NCBI RefSeq assembly: GCF_000150275.1
Contig: NW_002060943.1
Coordinates: 10,912,878-10,976,877 of the forward strand
DNA: 64,000 nt
From: Trichoplax adhaerens
Lineage: Eukaryota > Placozoa > Uniplacotomia > Trichoplacea > Trichoplacidae
Direction: 5' to 3'
Shown: positions 23,497-37,700 of the stretch, one piece after another
Position numbering within the stretch: position 1 is the first letter of the stretch
Layout: each line of letters starts with the position of its first letter
Program-made: the position numbers and the translations under genes
The notes under the pieces: model-generated
The model's database searches: none
What the model was told of the DNA's origin: nothing
Seen by the model: the letters and a program-made list of their open reading frames with translations, nothing else

Positions 23497-25785
23497 ACTT
23501 CTTGATGATTATAGAATTACATCATGCAGTTATATGTGGTTTTGGTTGTACTTAAAATTTGATAATTATCAATACTGAACCTGTCAACAGTCTCTGTCTT
23601 CTAATAAGTATGCGATAATCAATAGATTTTCCTACAACATTGCAGTGGAATTGGTGGCGTTATATCATTAATTAAATTTGTCTTATTACGAATCAGCTTT
23701 GTACGATTGTTCGAATAATCTAGTACTGTACTCTGATATTGTTTCGCGCTGAGGCATTACAGGTTGTGAATTTCAAGAGAGAAATTTACTTGATTACAAA
23801 ATGTCAAGGTTGTCATTCTCTAGGACTTTATTGCGATAAAATATAATAGGTTGTACCAAAAGATGCGTGGAATCTATTGTGGTCATACTCATAAATTCCG
23901 TGAACGTAGCAAATTGTCATGGCTGCGTTTCATTATCATGAAGCTACAGTTTCTCAAATAATGTATACCATATATAAATACACTGACAGCGATAAGATAC
24001 CAGTACTGTATGTTTTAATGAGGCTATCGATAGCAGCTAATCGACAACACCTTGCACTATATTACAGATTATTGATGTCATTAAGGAGTTCAATGCAATT
24101 GTTAGTGAATGCTGAATTATATATAGTCGTAGACCTCCATAAATACGTCACATTTGATTAACTGTAGCGGTTTACTCTTCCAGTTAATACAAAGTTGATT
24201 AAAACAAGAATTACTAATGTGTGATGTATTATCAATTAACAAACGCTGAAAATGCTTATTGCTTTGATACTTGAAGGTAATCAATCAAAGATATTTTGTT
24301 TAAAACGTTGTAGGACATATTGATTTGGAAAATTGTACGATCCCTTCTCAACGGCTATCATTGCTATTTCATTCAAACAATATAGTGCAATGAATGGGCT
24401 GCTGTCACATTGATGATCAATTTATTAGCAAAATAGATGTTGTTGATGGACGGCGTAGGTGATCCTTAGTTCCACAGTAAATAGGCTAAAACAACATGTA
24501 ATACTACTATAGCGAATTAGTAGAATAAGCATTCATACGAATAGAAGGGCTATAAATGTAATATTGCATCGAAATGGCACACTACTTATAAATGTATCCG
24601 GTTATAATTTATGCCATCAAATGTAGTATCAACTGCTTTATTTATTTTTTAAATATTGATCACCTACTTGTAAGACCTGCTATCAGAATAAATAGAGCAA
24701 CTTGTATTTATACACATAACCCTTAATCGGATCTATTGTTAATTCCAAGGATGTAGAACGAGGCAAATGTGTGTATTTCCAAAGTGTTTATGATCGCACT
24801 GATTACCATTTAAAAATGATATAATCAATTCACGAACGTTGTCATATATACTCCCAAAATAATGTCAATGCCGCTACAATAAACCTTATATATAATATAA
24901 GGGTTTTCTAGCCAAATCTTGTCAGATATAACCGTATTTAATTTTAAATAGAAAAAAATATTAAAAAAATATATGTATCGAAATGTTAAATATGACCAAT
25001 CGTACGTCATAAGTGAACGTATAAATTACTTTATATGCAAATTTCTACAATCAAATATAGTCTGATAATAATCAGACCATACCATTGAATAGATACCACT
25101 GTTTTGGACAATATGACCTGTAATATTTGCATATGCATTACTGTGAAGCTTGCACTATACTGAATATGACAGTTATAAAGTAAAGGATAAAGCAGCCGCG
25201 CTCTATAATGTATTCTAGAACTATGATGTCAGAGATGTTGAGGTTGTTACAGGCTTTAATACTAATACTATGGTAATAATAACCTCCATCATCTTTTGCA
25301 TAGTACCGTACCTTTGCATTGCCTTATTATCTTGCCTAACCGTAGAGAAAAATATTACGATATTTATTTTTAATTTTATTCGATTTTGCTAAAAGTATTA
25401 ATAACAATCTTCTATAGTTAAATCAATCAATAGTGGTAATATCATATTTCAGTACGAAGATGTATTTAAATGAGCTGATCTGTGAGGTTTTTATCCGAAG
25501 TGACAATGAAGGAAATATCGTCATAAATGTATCCATAACAACTCTGGGAACAATGACGTTAACGCCCGAACTTGTATTATGGACAGCTTGTTGACTACAA
25601 TTCTTTCTCGTCAACAGTTGGATCTACATCGACTGTACTTCATAATAACATATCGTGTTTATGCAGCATTGGAGAACAATATGTAAAGTATTATAATATA
25701 CTTCTTTTATTGGATGTAAATCGATAGCAATTCTAATATTAAATTCAGTTGGAATATACACGGTAATTAAGCTGGAACTTCAATC
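23497..25785. other. Intergenic between GCSH and the large receptor gene
   Basis: No convincing exon seen. The plus-strand frame 23919-24161 (80 codons) has no family resemblance or splice context. The region would contain the promoter of the downstream gene; no clear core promoter motif is recognised. Confidence 0.55.
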
Positions 25786-28700
25786 ATGGCTGAAATGAAG
25801 TTCATTTTTATCCTTTTACTGGCTCTAACCATCCAGGTATGAAATTCATAGTTAATTTTTACCTTCCATTGGGCAAATATTGCCAATGCTATTTTACGTT
25901 CTATATCAAAACTAACACTAATATATCATGCAATAGGTACAATTTAATTTTAATAAATTTGAGTATGGCATTAATTCAATTTTGCTTTCTGCGTATAACT
26001 ACTTCACAGAATTTTATATAGCATCATCATATAAATCCATAGGTCATTTCATTTGAGCTTGCAAGTAAATCTTTATTACTATTTTAATAAGAATTTAGTG
26101 TCCGTTTAATCCAATGTATAAAACAAAATTTATTTTACTTGTGTGACTTCTCGATTTCAAGCTCAATTAGCCAGCCTTCGTTTCTGTTTATATTGAAAAA
26201 TTTTTATAAAAAAGTTTTATCTAAGTGTCATTAATCAAAAATGACTGAACAATATTTTTCCTATTGATATTATTGTAATTTTAACTACTATTTCCGCGTA
26301 CGACTTCCTAACAAGCTATTTTTGGTTTACAGAGGTGATAAAATTATAACCAAAATTGATTACTTGAAATTTTTCTCCCGAATCTTGCAAATAGTAAACC
26401 TGTCCTACTATTTCATATTCGATATGTTATGGGCGGTATTATATCATAAGAAGGAAAACCTTTTTCATCGTGTCATTTCCACACTTGCCTAAATGATTAA
26501 CATAAAGCCATTAAAGACATAAAGGGACTGTCTATCTGTTCTTCATAAATAATATCTTTGTAACAGTATAGCTGTGGATCATAATGATAGTCTTGTTCAA
26601 GCAATATAAGCACTCTTAATAGACAAATAGAAACGCATTTCATAATATCATTTTCCAAAGTTGATCTCAACGACTTACATGAAGTAATTATAGTTTGAAG
26701 CTTAATTTCCTATTTTTCAGCGGCTGATATTCTATATCATTGTTCTACATAATAATCTATTATATCAGAATTCCTAGTAGTAACTTTACACTTGCAATAA
26801 ATTTAAAGCTGATTCATTACAATCGCATTTGAAAGTACTCGTTACAAACTGCCCCAAGGTAATATTTTACATTGGTTTACTTCACATTTTGTACCCTGAA
26901 TATAAACGTAATGTAAAGATATATCGTATTCGTACTCAATTTATTTTACAAAGACAGTACTTTACTAAGATCATCAAATGTTAAATATTTCATTTCTTAA
27001 CTTGATCTTCATCAAACGAATGGGTATAGTTATGAGCATAAAATATAAGAAACTTTTTCATACCAGGTTTGGTACTGAATTTAGCTATCGCTCCTAAAAG
27101 TAGGACGTCAATAGATAAATTCGCTTTTAACGCTAACAATTCAACGACGTTAATTTATGATGTCACCTTGTCTACAACTTGATTGAAAAAATTGATGAGC
27201 AAACTGATCAGTTGATCAATTTGCTCATCAATTTTTTCATACCAGTCAGTAGTACGTTTTCCTATTTAAGTAACCGAATTTAAATGAATATTGAAGCCAA
27301 AGAGCAAGATATCATGACGCAGTGTATGTAGTTTTATAACCGAACGGCACATTATTCTAGATACCTACCATATTGGTATTCTGTTTAAATGTAAAATATT
27401 GATATAAAAAATTTCGAGATTATAGTAGAAACGAAGAATATTTATTAATTTGTATCCGTATAGTCTAACTAACTGACTATTCGCCACATTAATTAGTGAA
27501 CTTTAAAATCAATTATTACGTTTCACTTTAGTTTCAATTATTTTTTCATTTTTGTTATAGAAAATAAATTATGATCGATAATAAATTGTAAATTACAGGT
27601 TTTATTCTTTATTAGTTATAGTTTACTGTTATGTGCTGTGAAAGTTGAAAGTGTATAAAGTTAAACTCTTTAAAATTGAATCAGTCGTTAGTTTGTGTCT
27701 ATTTATCCATCACTAGTAATAGGCATTTTAGATTGAATTAAGTAACATGAGGACGGTACTCAATTTCAATAAGAAGAGTATATACGTGTGTCCCTGTAAA
27801 ATAGCAATATCAATTATGACAGTCTTAAAAATAGTATGTCGCTTGAGGCACTTTGTATCGTCAGACAATACTTCAGAACAGTCTTGCTAAGTCTCATTAT
27901 ATTATCTATATTATAGTTGGGGGTTTCGAAGCTTTAACAAATCACGGGAAATAGAGCGTAAAATAAAATTTTCTTTCAACTATATCCTTAAATTTTTAAT
28001 TGAGATATTTGCCTGTGTTTCGAAACCTATTGAATTGTCAATGGCTTTACTTGTTTCGTACGGTAACCATCAATGAGAAGTTACGGTATCAAGTAATAAC
28101 TATATTGTAATATCATTAAATAAAGTGAAGAGAATGATACATTAATACCGCTATGATCGAAGACTTTTTTCATGTCTTTGTCGTACAAATGAGCCCTTGA
28201 TACTTCAACTATCCAAACATTTTAGCGATACTATGCATCACTTATCCAAGTTATCCAATGAAACATGATCGTGTTTGTCATAAAAGGTGTCTCACAATAA
28301 CTATCTTAGTCAAATGGTATTTTCTAAAAGGCTTTTATTACAAGGTTTCAGGAATAGTAGAGCAATAATTAATTACTACAAGAATCTAGTCTAAAATCTA
28401 AAGTGTTCCGAGCTCAAAGCAAAGTGAAGTCTCTTTCCCTAAAAGCTCATCTCTACAGTTCTTATATACATTTCGTTAAATCCATTTAATCTTCAATCAG
28501 ACATGAGTCATCAAGCAAAATATTTTCTCAAATAGCACATTACCTTCTACAATCTAAATCATTCTTCTTAAGATGTTACTACTCTTATATTAACGTCTAG
28601 CTCCTTTCGGAGTATTGCGACTTAATGGGCAAGACAAGATTTGTTACAGTAAAAGCATTTTGTAACTAATCGTATATAAATCGTGAATTTTGCTGTAAGA

Positions 28701-31700
28701 AGTAGATTGTCAGATAGTCAGATAGTCCTTGGTAGTTAGACGAACCTAACTTCTGTAATAAAGTGAAATTTGCAAGAAACTGTAGTTCTTGATTTATTGT
28801 TTTGAAGATCACTTTATCACAGGCACCTTAATAAGCCACAGTGTTTCTAGCCTCATAAGTCTTGTATCATAATTAGTCAACTGGCTAATATTAGTCATCA
28901 ACAATTTCTAATATAGTAGTTAACAATTATTTAATAGAAGCTTCGCAATATTATCTATTCAAAGTAACCTAACTATATCATATAGCCGTTTGCATAATCA
29001 AATATAGCTATTCTTATAATCAAATATGGGTGCATCACTACACTGTTATAGAGTAATATGCTTTGTTTTAAATTTTCGGATAGCTATGGAGCAATGCTGG
29101 ATTAATTCATGTAGAGAATAGTATTTTATAGTTATTAAGTATTGCTATCTAAATCGTATTTCGTATTTTATCTCCGGTAGATACATTTCAATTCTAATTC
29201 TAATTGTAACTTAACTATAGGTGAGCCACAGTCAAAATGTGACCGTCAGTAAACCAGTTTCGACACAAGGTAAGCGTTTAATTAAATCTTAGATTGGATT
29301 CTTTTCCTTGCTAAACAAAGGACCAAATGCTATATAGAGATCTTATTAGAAAGTGCAGAATAATCGCTATTTTTATACTACATAAAGCAAATAATAAGTT
29401 ATAACTTTAATGATAGCTTCATAATTCCTAGCTGTTATTTGCTGTAGTAGACAAATAATAAAGCAGAACTTGTCTGGAGTCCATATTTATCTAAGAATGA
29501 GTCTGACAATAAGTCTATTGGGCGCATTTATAAATCATCGATGCGAACAAGAAATATCAATCGAGCTTTTAGCTAACAATACTGATCCTTTCTGTTATCG
29601 ATAATATGCTAGGTACACAATCCCATTCTACAAATGTTACTGGTAACATACGTCCTACAAATGCTACAGGTAAAGAAATATTTGGTTAAAGCGAAAGGAA
29701 ATGCATAAATTATTTATGGGATTCTTTACATAATATGGACGTGCGATAGAATCAATATAAATGAATTGTTTCAGATACGGAATCAATTAATTGTAATTGC
29801 TAATTATCCTTCGTAGCTCCTAATGCTTGCATGTCAATGCCTTGTGTTAATGGTCGTTGTTACCATTGGACTTTCGGTAACCAATCCTACTACAAATGTT
29901 CATGTCAAAGTGGATACACAGGAGATCGTTGTGATACAGGTAAACTTAATTTTGGCTAAATAACTTTGTGCAAATGCTTAAAATTTAGAATTTGGGGCAA
30001 TTTACATCAAACATTTATTGATAATAAAATTTCATTTCAGTCTTTAAGTACTCGTATTGTGCCAATCATAATCCATGCTACCAAGGTCGATGTGTAGATA
30101 CAAATAATGGATATTCTTATCAATGCATCTGTTTCCAAGGATATACTGGAGCTACTTGCAATAACGGTAAGGCGGCTACAGTTTTTTTCAAATACTTTCT
30201 AAATTTATAAGCAATATCCTACGCTAAGTAAAATTTATTAAGCAAACAAATAGACAATAGTTCATAAAACAATTACTTTTCTCATCCAGCAAAAAATCGA
30301 ATTTTATTTTATTACTTTCATTATGCAAGACTAAGTATAGCAGATACAGCAATGCTAGCGTTAGAAAATTTTTATAAAGGACTAGCTTCTACCGTATAGT
30401 TATAATATGAAGGGACTATAAATTATTAAAGATAGACTTTGCTAAGGAGCCATCTTTTTAATGTGTATCAGCTTTAAATGGTGCTTCTTATCCTTGCGAT
30501 AAACGACCTTGCCGGGTTGGTCGTTGTATTAATGTACGTATTGGCTTAAAACTTTCATACATTTGCAACTGTAGCAAATATGACAACGATCCTTCCTGTT
30601 ACCGAGGTAAATATTGTTCAATATAAGACTAAATAATAAAAATTTAGGATCATAGCTATACGTAACCATAAGAGCGGATTTTTTGTAGCTAATTGTATCT
30701 CTATTGGTTTCGATATTTATACATTACGAGCACTTCTTCTATAAATTCAATGTTTGCCAACTATTTTAGAACTTTCACGACTTACAGATAAAGTTTACGC
30801 TTATTTTAGATCGTGCTTGTGGAAATCCATGTGCTGTTAGCGATCCTTGCATCAATGGAAAATGTAAATCTGATAATCATGGCGGCGTTTTCTGCACTTG
30901 TAACCCCGGGTTTACTGGACCTCGATGCCAGTGGTCTAGTAAGTTTAATACTTAAGAAAATGTCAAGTTAATTGTTAGACATTCATGAGGTTGTTGATTG
31001 GCGAACTAAATATGTCATGCTAATTTTTGTGTATAGGTGGAGTTACTCAAACACCATTTACAACTGCGTACGTATTATTTTAATTATCATGGAATTAATG
31101 CGTATTATTGATAATAATTATTAATCACGAGATATAGCTGGCATAAGTTTAGACAGAATAATTATTGACTTACTTGATACCATGCTATGCATTTACATAT
31201 AGCCTAATTTTAACGATAATTTTATCTAATTCCAGTTGATGGCACCTATTGCGTTTCTAATTTACTCTTATCCTAGCCTTAACCCTAAAATAGTAGTATT
31301 TACAAATGTATTACATTCGCTTTCTAGACGACCAACGATTCCTCAACAGATGCAAGTCTGTAAACCATATACCGGCTTCCTATGTAAACGTTATTTGGAA
31401 GGACGAAATATATATGTTGCTAATCATTCCATCATTGGTACTGAAGCTACCCTATTTACTGGACTATTTTATGGCCATGCTACTGGACTATTATCACCGA
31501 CTTGTCTCAAGGCAGTGTTACCAATAATTTGTACTACTTCGTACTCAGTATGCGACGGATCAAAACCTGCTCGTTTGTGCAGAGAGCAATGTCAACCCTT
31601 TTCCAATATTATACAAACTTGCTTAAAACGATTAGACCCTAATACAGTCGATTGCTCTAAGTTACCATCAATGAATAGTACTGGTATTAAGTGTAGTCCA

Positions 31701-34700
31701 ATCAAATTGCCACAACCTGATCAAGGTAAATAAATAAAATTAATTATAACATTCGATAATGAGAGATTATATTGTATTGTAGTATGTAATATCCAGCAGC
31801 TCGCTAGGACTTATTGCATCTCAATTTCAATATCAACATAGAGTCACACTGTTTAACTCAAAATAGTTCTTATGTGTTTCATAACTATTCGAAATTATCA
31901 TCTTCGTAAAGACTAACTACTTCATCTGTCTATATCTTCATATGTAGTGGCTCCACCAAATCCGCAGACTCAGTAAGTTAATTGAAAAAAATTTTTTATT
32001 AAATGTTTATAGTAGCTTACTCTATACAATCAATTTGTCTGCACTAGGTGACTAAACTAAGTTGCAAGGATCCCTTAACTACTATTGTTAATCGCTATTT
32101 GCTTACTTTCAAATCTGACAGGGTTGAATGCGTTTCTTATCAAGGAAGCCTTTGTAAAAATGCTCTACAAGGCTCCCAAATTGCCTTGTCATCTAACTTT
32201 CCGCAACAGCAAGTAGAAGAAGGTTTAGAAAAGATCATCAACTCTAATATGGCCATCAGTAAGGAATGTCGTGCTAAGCTAATTTCACCAATTTGTCGAG
32301 CGGCTTATGTAACATGTTCGCAAAATCGACCCGTTCGAGTATGCAGAAAGAGTTGTCAATCAGTTGCGACACTTATCCGTCAATGTATGCCCTATCCTGC
32401 TAGTCAAATGATACTACGATTCTGGAATTGCTCGAAATTTCCCGATATGAATTGTACTAATACTAATGCAGCTCCAATCGGTAAGAATTGCAGTAGAACG
32501 TGTTTTTTTGAGAAGTATCTAAACTGTATTTATCCTATGTAATAGAAAGATAATTATCTGTTGCAACGCTTTATAATTTGATTATATAATTGTTTCACAC
32601 GATCTAAATTTTCTATTTTCTATATTCTCTTGCATGTCCATTCATATATTAGTTAATTACGCATTAACTTATGCTTTTTAATTCATATATTGCCTACAGT
32701 ATAACAGTTACGTCAAGTCGCTTCTATGTTCACGCGATGGAGGCAATATCTTATACATAGTCCTATTTATTTTAGGTAACGGAACAATTCCTGTACGTCT
32801 AACCAATACTCACTTAAGGAATCAAGGTACCGTTGAAGTCTACGTCAACGGCCGTTGGGGAACTGTGTGCGACAAAAATTGGAACATGCACAACGCTATG
32901 GTAGTTTGTCGTCAGTTGGGCTTCAGTAAAGCACAAGCTGCTACTTGCTGTAATAAATTTGGTCAAAGCACAACATCATTCGCTCTTACTAATGTCTACT
33001 GCAAAGGTAACGAGCCTGGTCTTGGTTCATGTTTCCATAACGGATTTGGCAATGCTAATTGCTCTTCTGGGATGACTGCTGGAGTTATTTGTTCCAGTAA
33101 GTTAGAATATTGATCTATATTGAACAAATTACGACCTCTTTTATCGATCCTTTCTTCAGATATTTGAGAGTTGATTGTCGAAATAAAAATAATTAACAGC
33201 TGATATATAACGTAACCATCAATTCATAGGTACCACCAATAACACTAATAATTTGACTGATACGTCCACAAAAGATCCCATGACACAACCAATGCCTACG
33301 GGAACTATGAAGTAAGGACTATAGCGATTATAGTAATGTCATTTATTCCACAGTATACACTATTATAATCTTGACTTTCACGTAATCATGCTTGTTGATC
33401 TACTAGGAAAATAATTGATTAATAGTAATAATTATACATTTGCTTATTTGTTCCCAGCTTTAATATGACGACTATGAAACCGACGCAGATGATGACGATG
33501 GGACCAACACCATTTAATCCATCCAAACCCGGTCAGGCTGTTTGTGTTCAATATACCTCTACACTTTGTAACCCGTACTTGTTTACAAGTTCTATTGCCC
33601 AAATTGGATCTCGGGCTCCTCAAGATGAAGAAAGAAATATGGTATTGTCCATACTATTTGCACATGCTACCGGATCATTATCAGCTCAATGTATTCAGAG
33701 AATATTGCCATTTATGTGCGAAACGGCATTCCCTGAATGCTACAATAACCAATCATACTTCTTGTGCCGCGAAGACTGTCAAAGTCACAAGCCAACTGTT
33801 ATGGCATGTTTACAGAACATGCCTAATGTCCATCTTCCAAATTGTTCTCAACATCCTAGCCGCGCTAACAATGGCACATGTAATGATATCGTTAGCGATT
33901 CTACTGGTTGGTAACTATCTGTAATGAATCTTTTTCACTACCAATTTAGGATATCAATAATTGTTATTTCGATTTGCAGTTTCATAGTTATGCTATACAT
34001 ATACAATATTTTACCTATTATTCAGTAACTAATTCTTATAATTCAAATTTGTCTTCCATTTCTAGAAATGACACCAACAGCAACGTAAGTTTTAATCAGC
34101 CATTAAATAATTATGATTTAATGGTATAGTACATACTAGTTATATTATTTATCACTCTTCTGCAGCTACAAACTAATCAGGAACTGTAGTATATGGTTGC
34201 AAAAATTATAATTATCAAATAGCTTGGTCTTAATACAATATGTACGCGTATATTAGTTATAATCAGTTGACATATTAAAATCACAGTATTTCTTTAAAGT
34301 AGATATCCTATCGTCGAAAAGCATCAGTTGCCGACAGTCGTTTTGGATATCCATTTTATTATTTTGCTTAACACTCACCAGATAATTGCAAAATCTAACA
34401 TTCTAATCAAGCTCATAGTTTCAATTAAAATTTTTGCCGAAATAAGACTTCTTGTAAAATCGTAGTTGATAGTAGAAGACAAATCAGATATAGTTTAATG
34501 GACAGCTAATTAAGATTAATCGTGATTCCTTTTCCTTGGTCTTCGTAGAGCATCCATGTGTGTTCCATATCAAAGTGGCATTTGTTCTAATTTCTTCAAT
34601 CAAACCAATGTTACTATGATATCAAATGACCAATACCTTCCAAAGTCTCGCATCGAAGCCATTGCTAATGATCTTCTAGGTAGTGGAAGTGATCTATCAC

Positions 34701-37700
34701 ACGAATGCAAGAAGAGATTATTAGCTAGTTTTTGCGTGCTTAGTTATTCCCCTTGCCGAGGAGGCATGCCACGTAACTTATGCCGAAAAGATTGTATGGA
34801 AGCTATGCGTTTAGTTAAAGAATGTGTGCCTTATCCAGCTAGCAAAAGTGTAATTAAAATTTTTAATTGTGAGCGCTTTACCAATGCAACTTCAAAATGT
34901 ATAGCTGTCAATCAAAAGCCGATTCAAGGTATAAACAAGATTTTGATTCTATCAATTCAAAATTAATCTCATTGTAAAATAGTCGTTCAATACAATCTAA
35001 AGTAGTAATCTTAATTTCTTGATTGTAATATTTAGTAAATCTGCCTGATATTCGCCTTGTTGGTGGAAATTCAAGTAGAGAAGGTCGCGTTGAAATATAC
35101 CGAAACAGCACTTGGGGATCTATTTGCGGTCACAACTGGAATATCCAAGCTGCTAACATTGTATGCAAGCAATTAGGATACCATGGAGCACAAAGAACAG
35201 CCTGCTGCGGACAATTTGGTAATGGAACCGGTCATTATATGCTAAGTAATGTCCACTGTGAAGGCAACGAAAAACTTATTACTGACTGCTTTAATTCCGG
35301 AAATGGCATGATGTCCACCTGTAAGAGACCTGGTGAAGAAGCTGGCGTCGTCTGTAAGTCAATATCGCTAGGACTAAATAGGATTGATTTATCTTACGAA
35401 GACAAAATTACCGATACGTTTCTTAAAATTTTACTTCTAGGTAAAATGGACCCTACTACGCCTATGCCAACGTAATTACAGATTATATAGCAGCATGCGT
35501 AGAATCTTTTCGTTTTTGGCATACACAGTATTACATTCAGTTATAATTCAATTGTAAAGATTGGTTGTTAGTAGCTTGAAATTATAGTCCAACAGTTTAA
35601 ATTGATAATTGTAGTCGTTCTAATACTAGTCTTGCTTAAATTAATTTAGTGCAATTTTTTGTTTAGCACCATGAAACCTCCATCTCCTACATTTTCAAAC
35701 AACTTAATCTGTCGAGAATTTAAGCCAAGCTTTTGTAAAAAGTTCGTCAATCACACCAGTGTACTACAATTAGGATCACAATCGCCTGAAACTATGGAAG
35801 GACTAATTGCAACAAATACGTTCTACGCTCATTCATCTGGTTTAGTTACGAAACAATGTCTAGAAGTCCTTTTACGCTTTTCTTGCTTACAAGGATTCCC
35901 TCAATGTCATGGAAATAAAATCTATACCATATGTCAAGAAGACTGTAATGCTGCTTTACCTTATGTGCATAGCTGCTTAGCTAGGCTAAAGAATGCGTCA
36001 ACGACCATGCAGCTACCGTCATGTAAAAATGCGCCGAGTAGAAAGGCTGGCTACAAATATTGTATCTCACTACCAAATATGAATATACATATGAATAATA
36101 TGAGTGGCAATTCGACAGGTTAGATATGTATTTGTCTACTGTTAGGACAGCTTTTTATGATAATCAGTGAAACAGATTAAAAGATCTAAAACAGTTAATA
36201 TTTAAATGGTGCTATCATTAAATTACGGAGGACATTTGAATTTGCTATGCATTTGAGGATAGCTAATAACATTATATCTGATAGCATTGATGCAGTGGTT
36301 ACTTTTGGCATAGATTTCTAGAAGTACATAGTTCTAGAGTCTATGCTTTTGGTCATCACTTTTACCATTATTTAACCTTAGCCGCATAAAGAACAGCACA
36401 TGACTAGCAAAAGTAAATTCACTAATATTATAATATTATCTTTAAAAAAAAAATAGCTACTCCACCAACCGCACAACCAGCGTAAGTTTAATTTAATATC
36501 GTAGGCTTACCTCTGCATAATAAAGTAGCTATCTTTATAGCTCAATTTTGTCTAAATTGTACTTAAAGTGAAAATTATAAAGTAATTTATTATCGTAATT
36601 CTCTAATTTCTTAGACCGACATGTACAAAATATACCGGAAGTATTTGTAAACAAGTTTACAACACCACACAAATATCATCCTTAAATTTCTTGCCCCAAG
36701 AGAGCATCGAAAAGGACATAATGCGATTACTAGGAAATCCTAATAGTCTCTACCCTCCATGTCGTGAAAGAATCCTTAAAGCTCTTTGTGTAGCTTCGTT
36801 TGTTCCATGTAGAAATGGAACAGACCAAACTTTATGTCGCGAAGATTGTCAAAATCTGCTCGGATTATTGAAGAATTGTATACCAACACAGACTACTCTT
36901 TCTCTGTTGTCTGTCTGGAACTGCAGTATATTCCATCGCAGCAACAATACAAATGGAAGATGCAAGCCAATTAACATTAAGCCACTTGGAAGTAAGTCAT
37001 TTTCAATTTTAATGTAATCTCTGCGTATTGAAATGGCAAAGGCATTAATCTTACTACAATAGTTATAACTTTGTATTACAGTCTCAGATATAACGAAAAC
37101 AGAAGTTAATATACTGAATTCCTTGTACTCTGCTTATGCTCGTGATCACTTTTGTAAAATAATTGCTATTTCATTTACTACTATAATACAAAACTTAATA
37201 GACAACGATACAGCACCGGTTCGCTTAGTTGGCGGTAAGACACGCAATGAAGGAAGAGTGGAAGTTTATCGTTTCGGAAAGTGGGGAACTGTATGCGATT
37301 ATGGATTCGATATGAAAGATGCTAATGTAATTTGTAGACAACTTGGTTATGAAGGAGCTGAATCGTGGCGTTGTTGTGCTCAATACGGCAACGGTACTGG
37401 TCAAATTTGGCTATCTGGAGTTGATTGTAAAGGCAATGAAAAATCGATTGCTCAATGTCGCCATTACGGTTGGGGCAATACCAATCATTGTAACCATTTC
37501 AAAGATGTTGGAGTAAGATGCAAAGGTACGATTCCGTATGCTATTAAAAACGCCGGTGTCGGTTTCAGTATTTATAGTACATTCTATAGGATTATTAATA
37601 TAATTAAAATAGATATTACAATATATTTGTAATATAACCCTTAAGAGGTCTAAAGTATACTATAAATTCTAATGGATTGTAATTCTTCATATTTTCAGTT

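Noticed and set aside
23919-24161. 80-codon plus-strand frame starting MAAFHYHEATVS
   Set aside because: No family resemblance, splice context or downstream exon; length is within chance for this composition.
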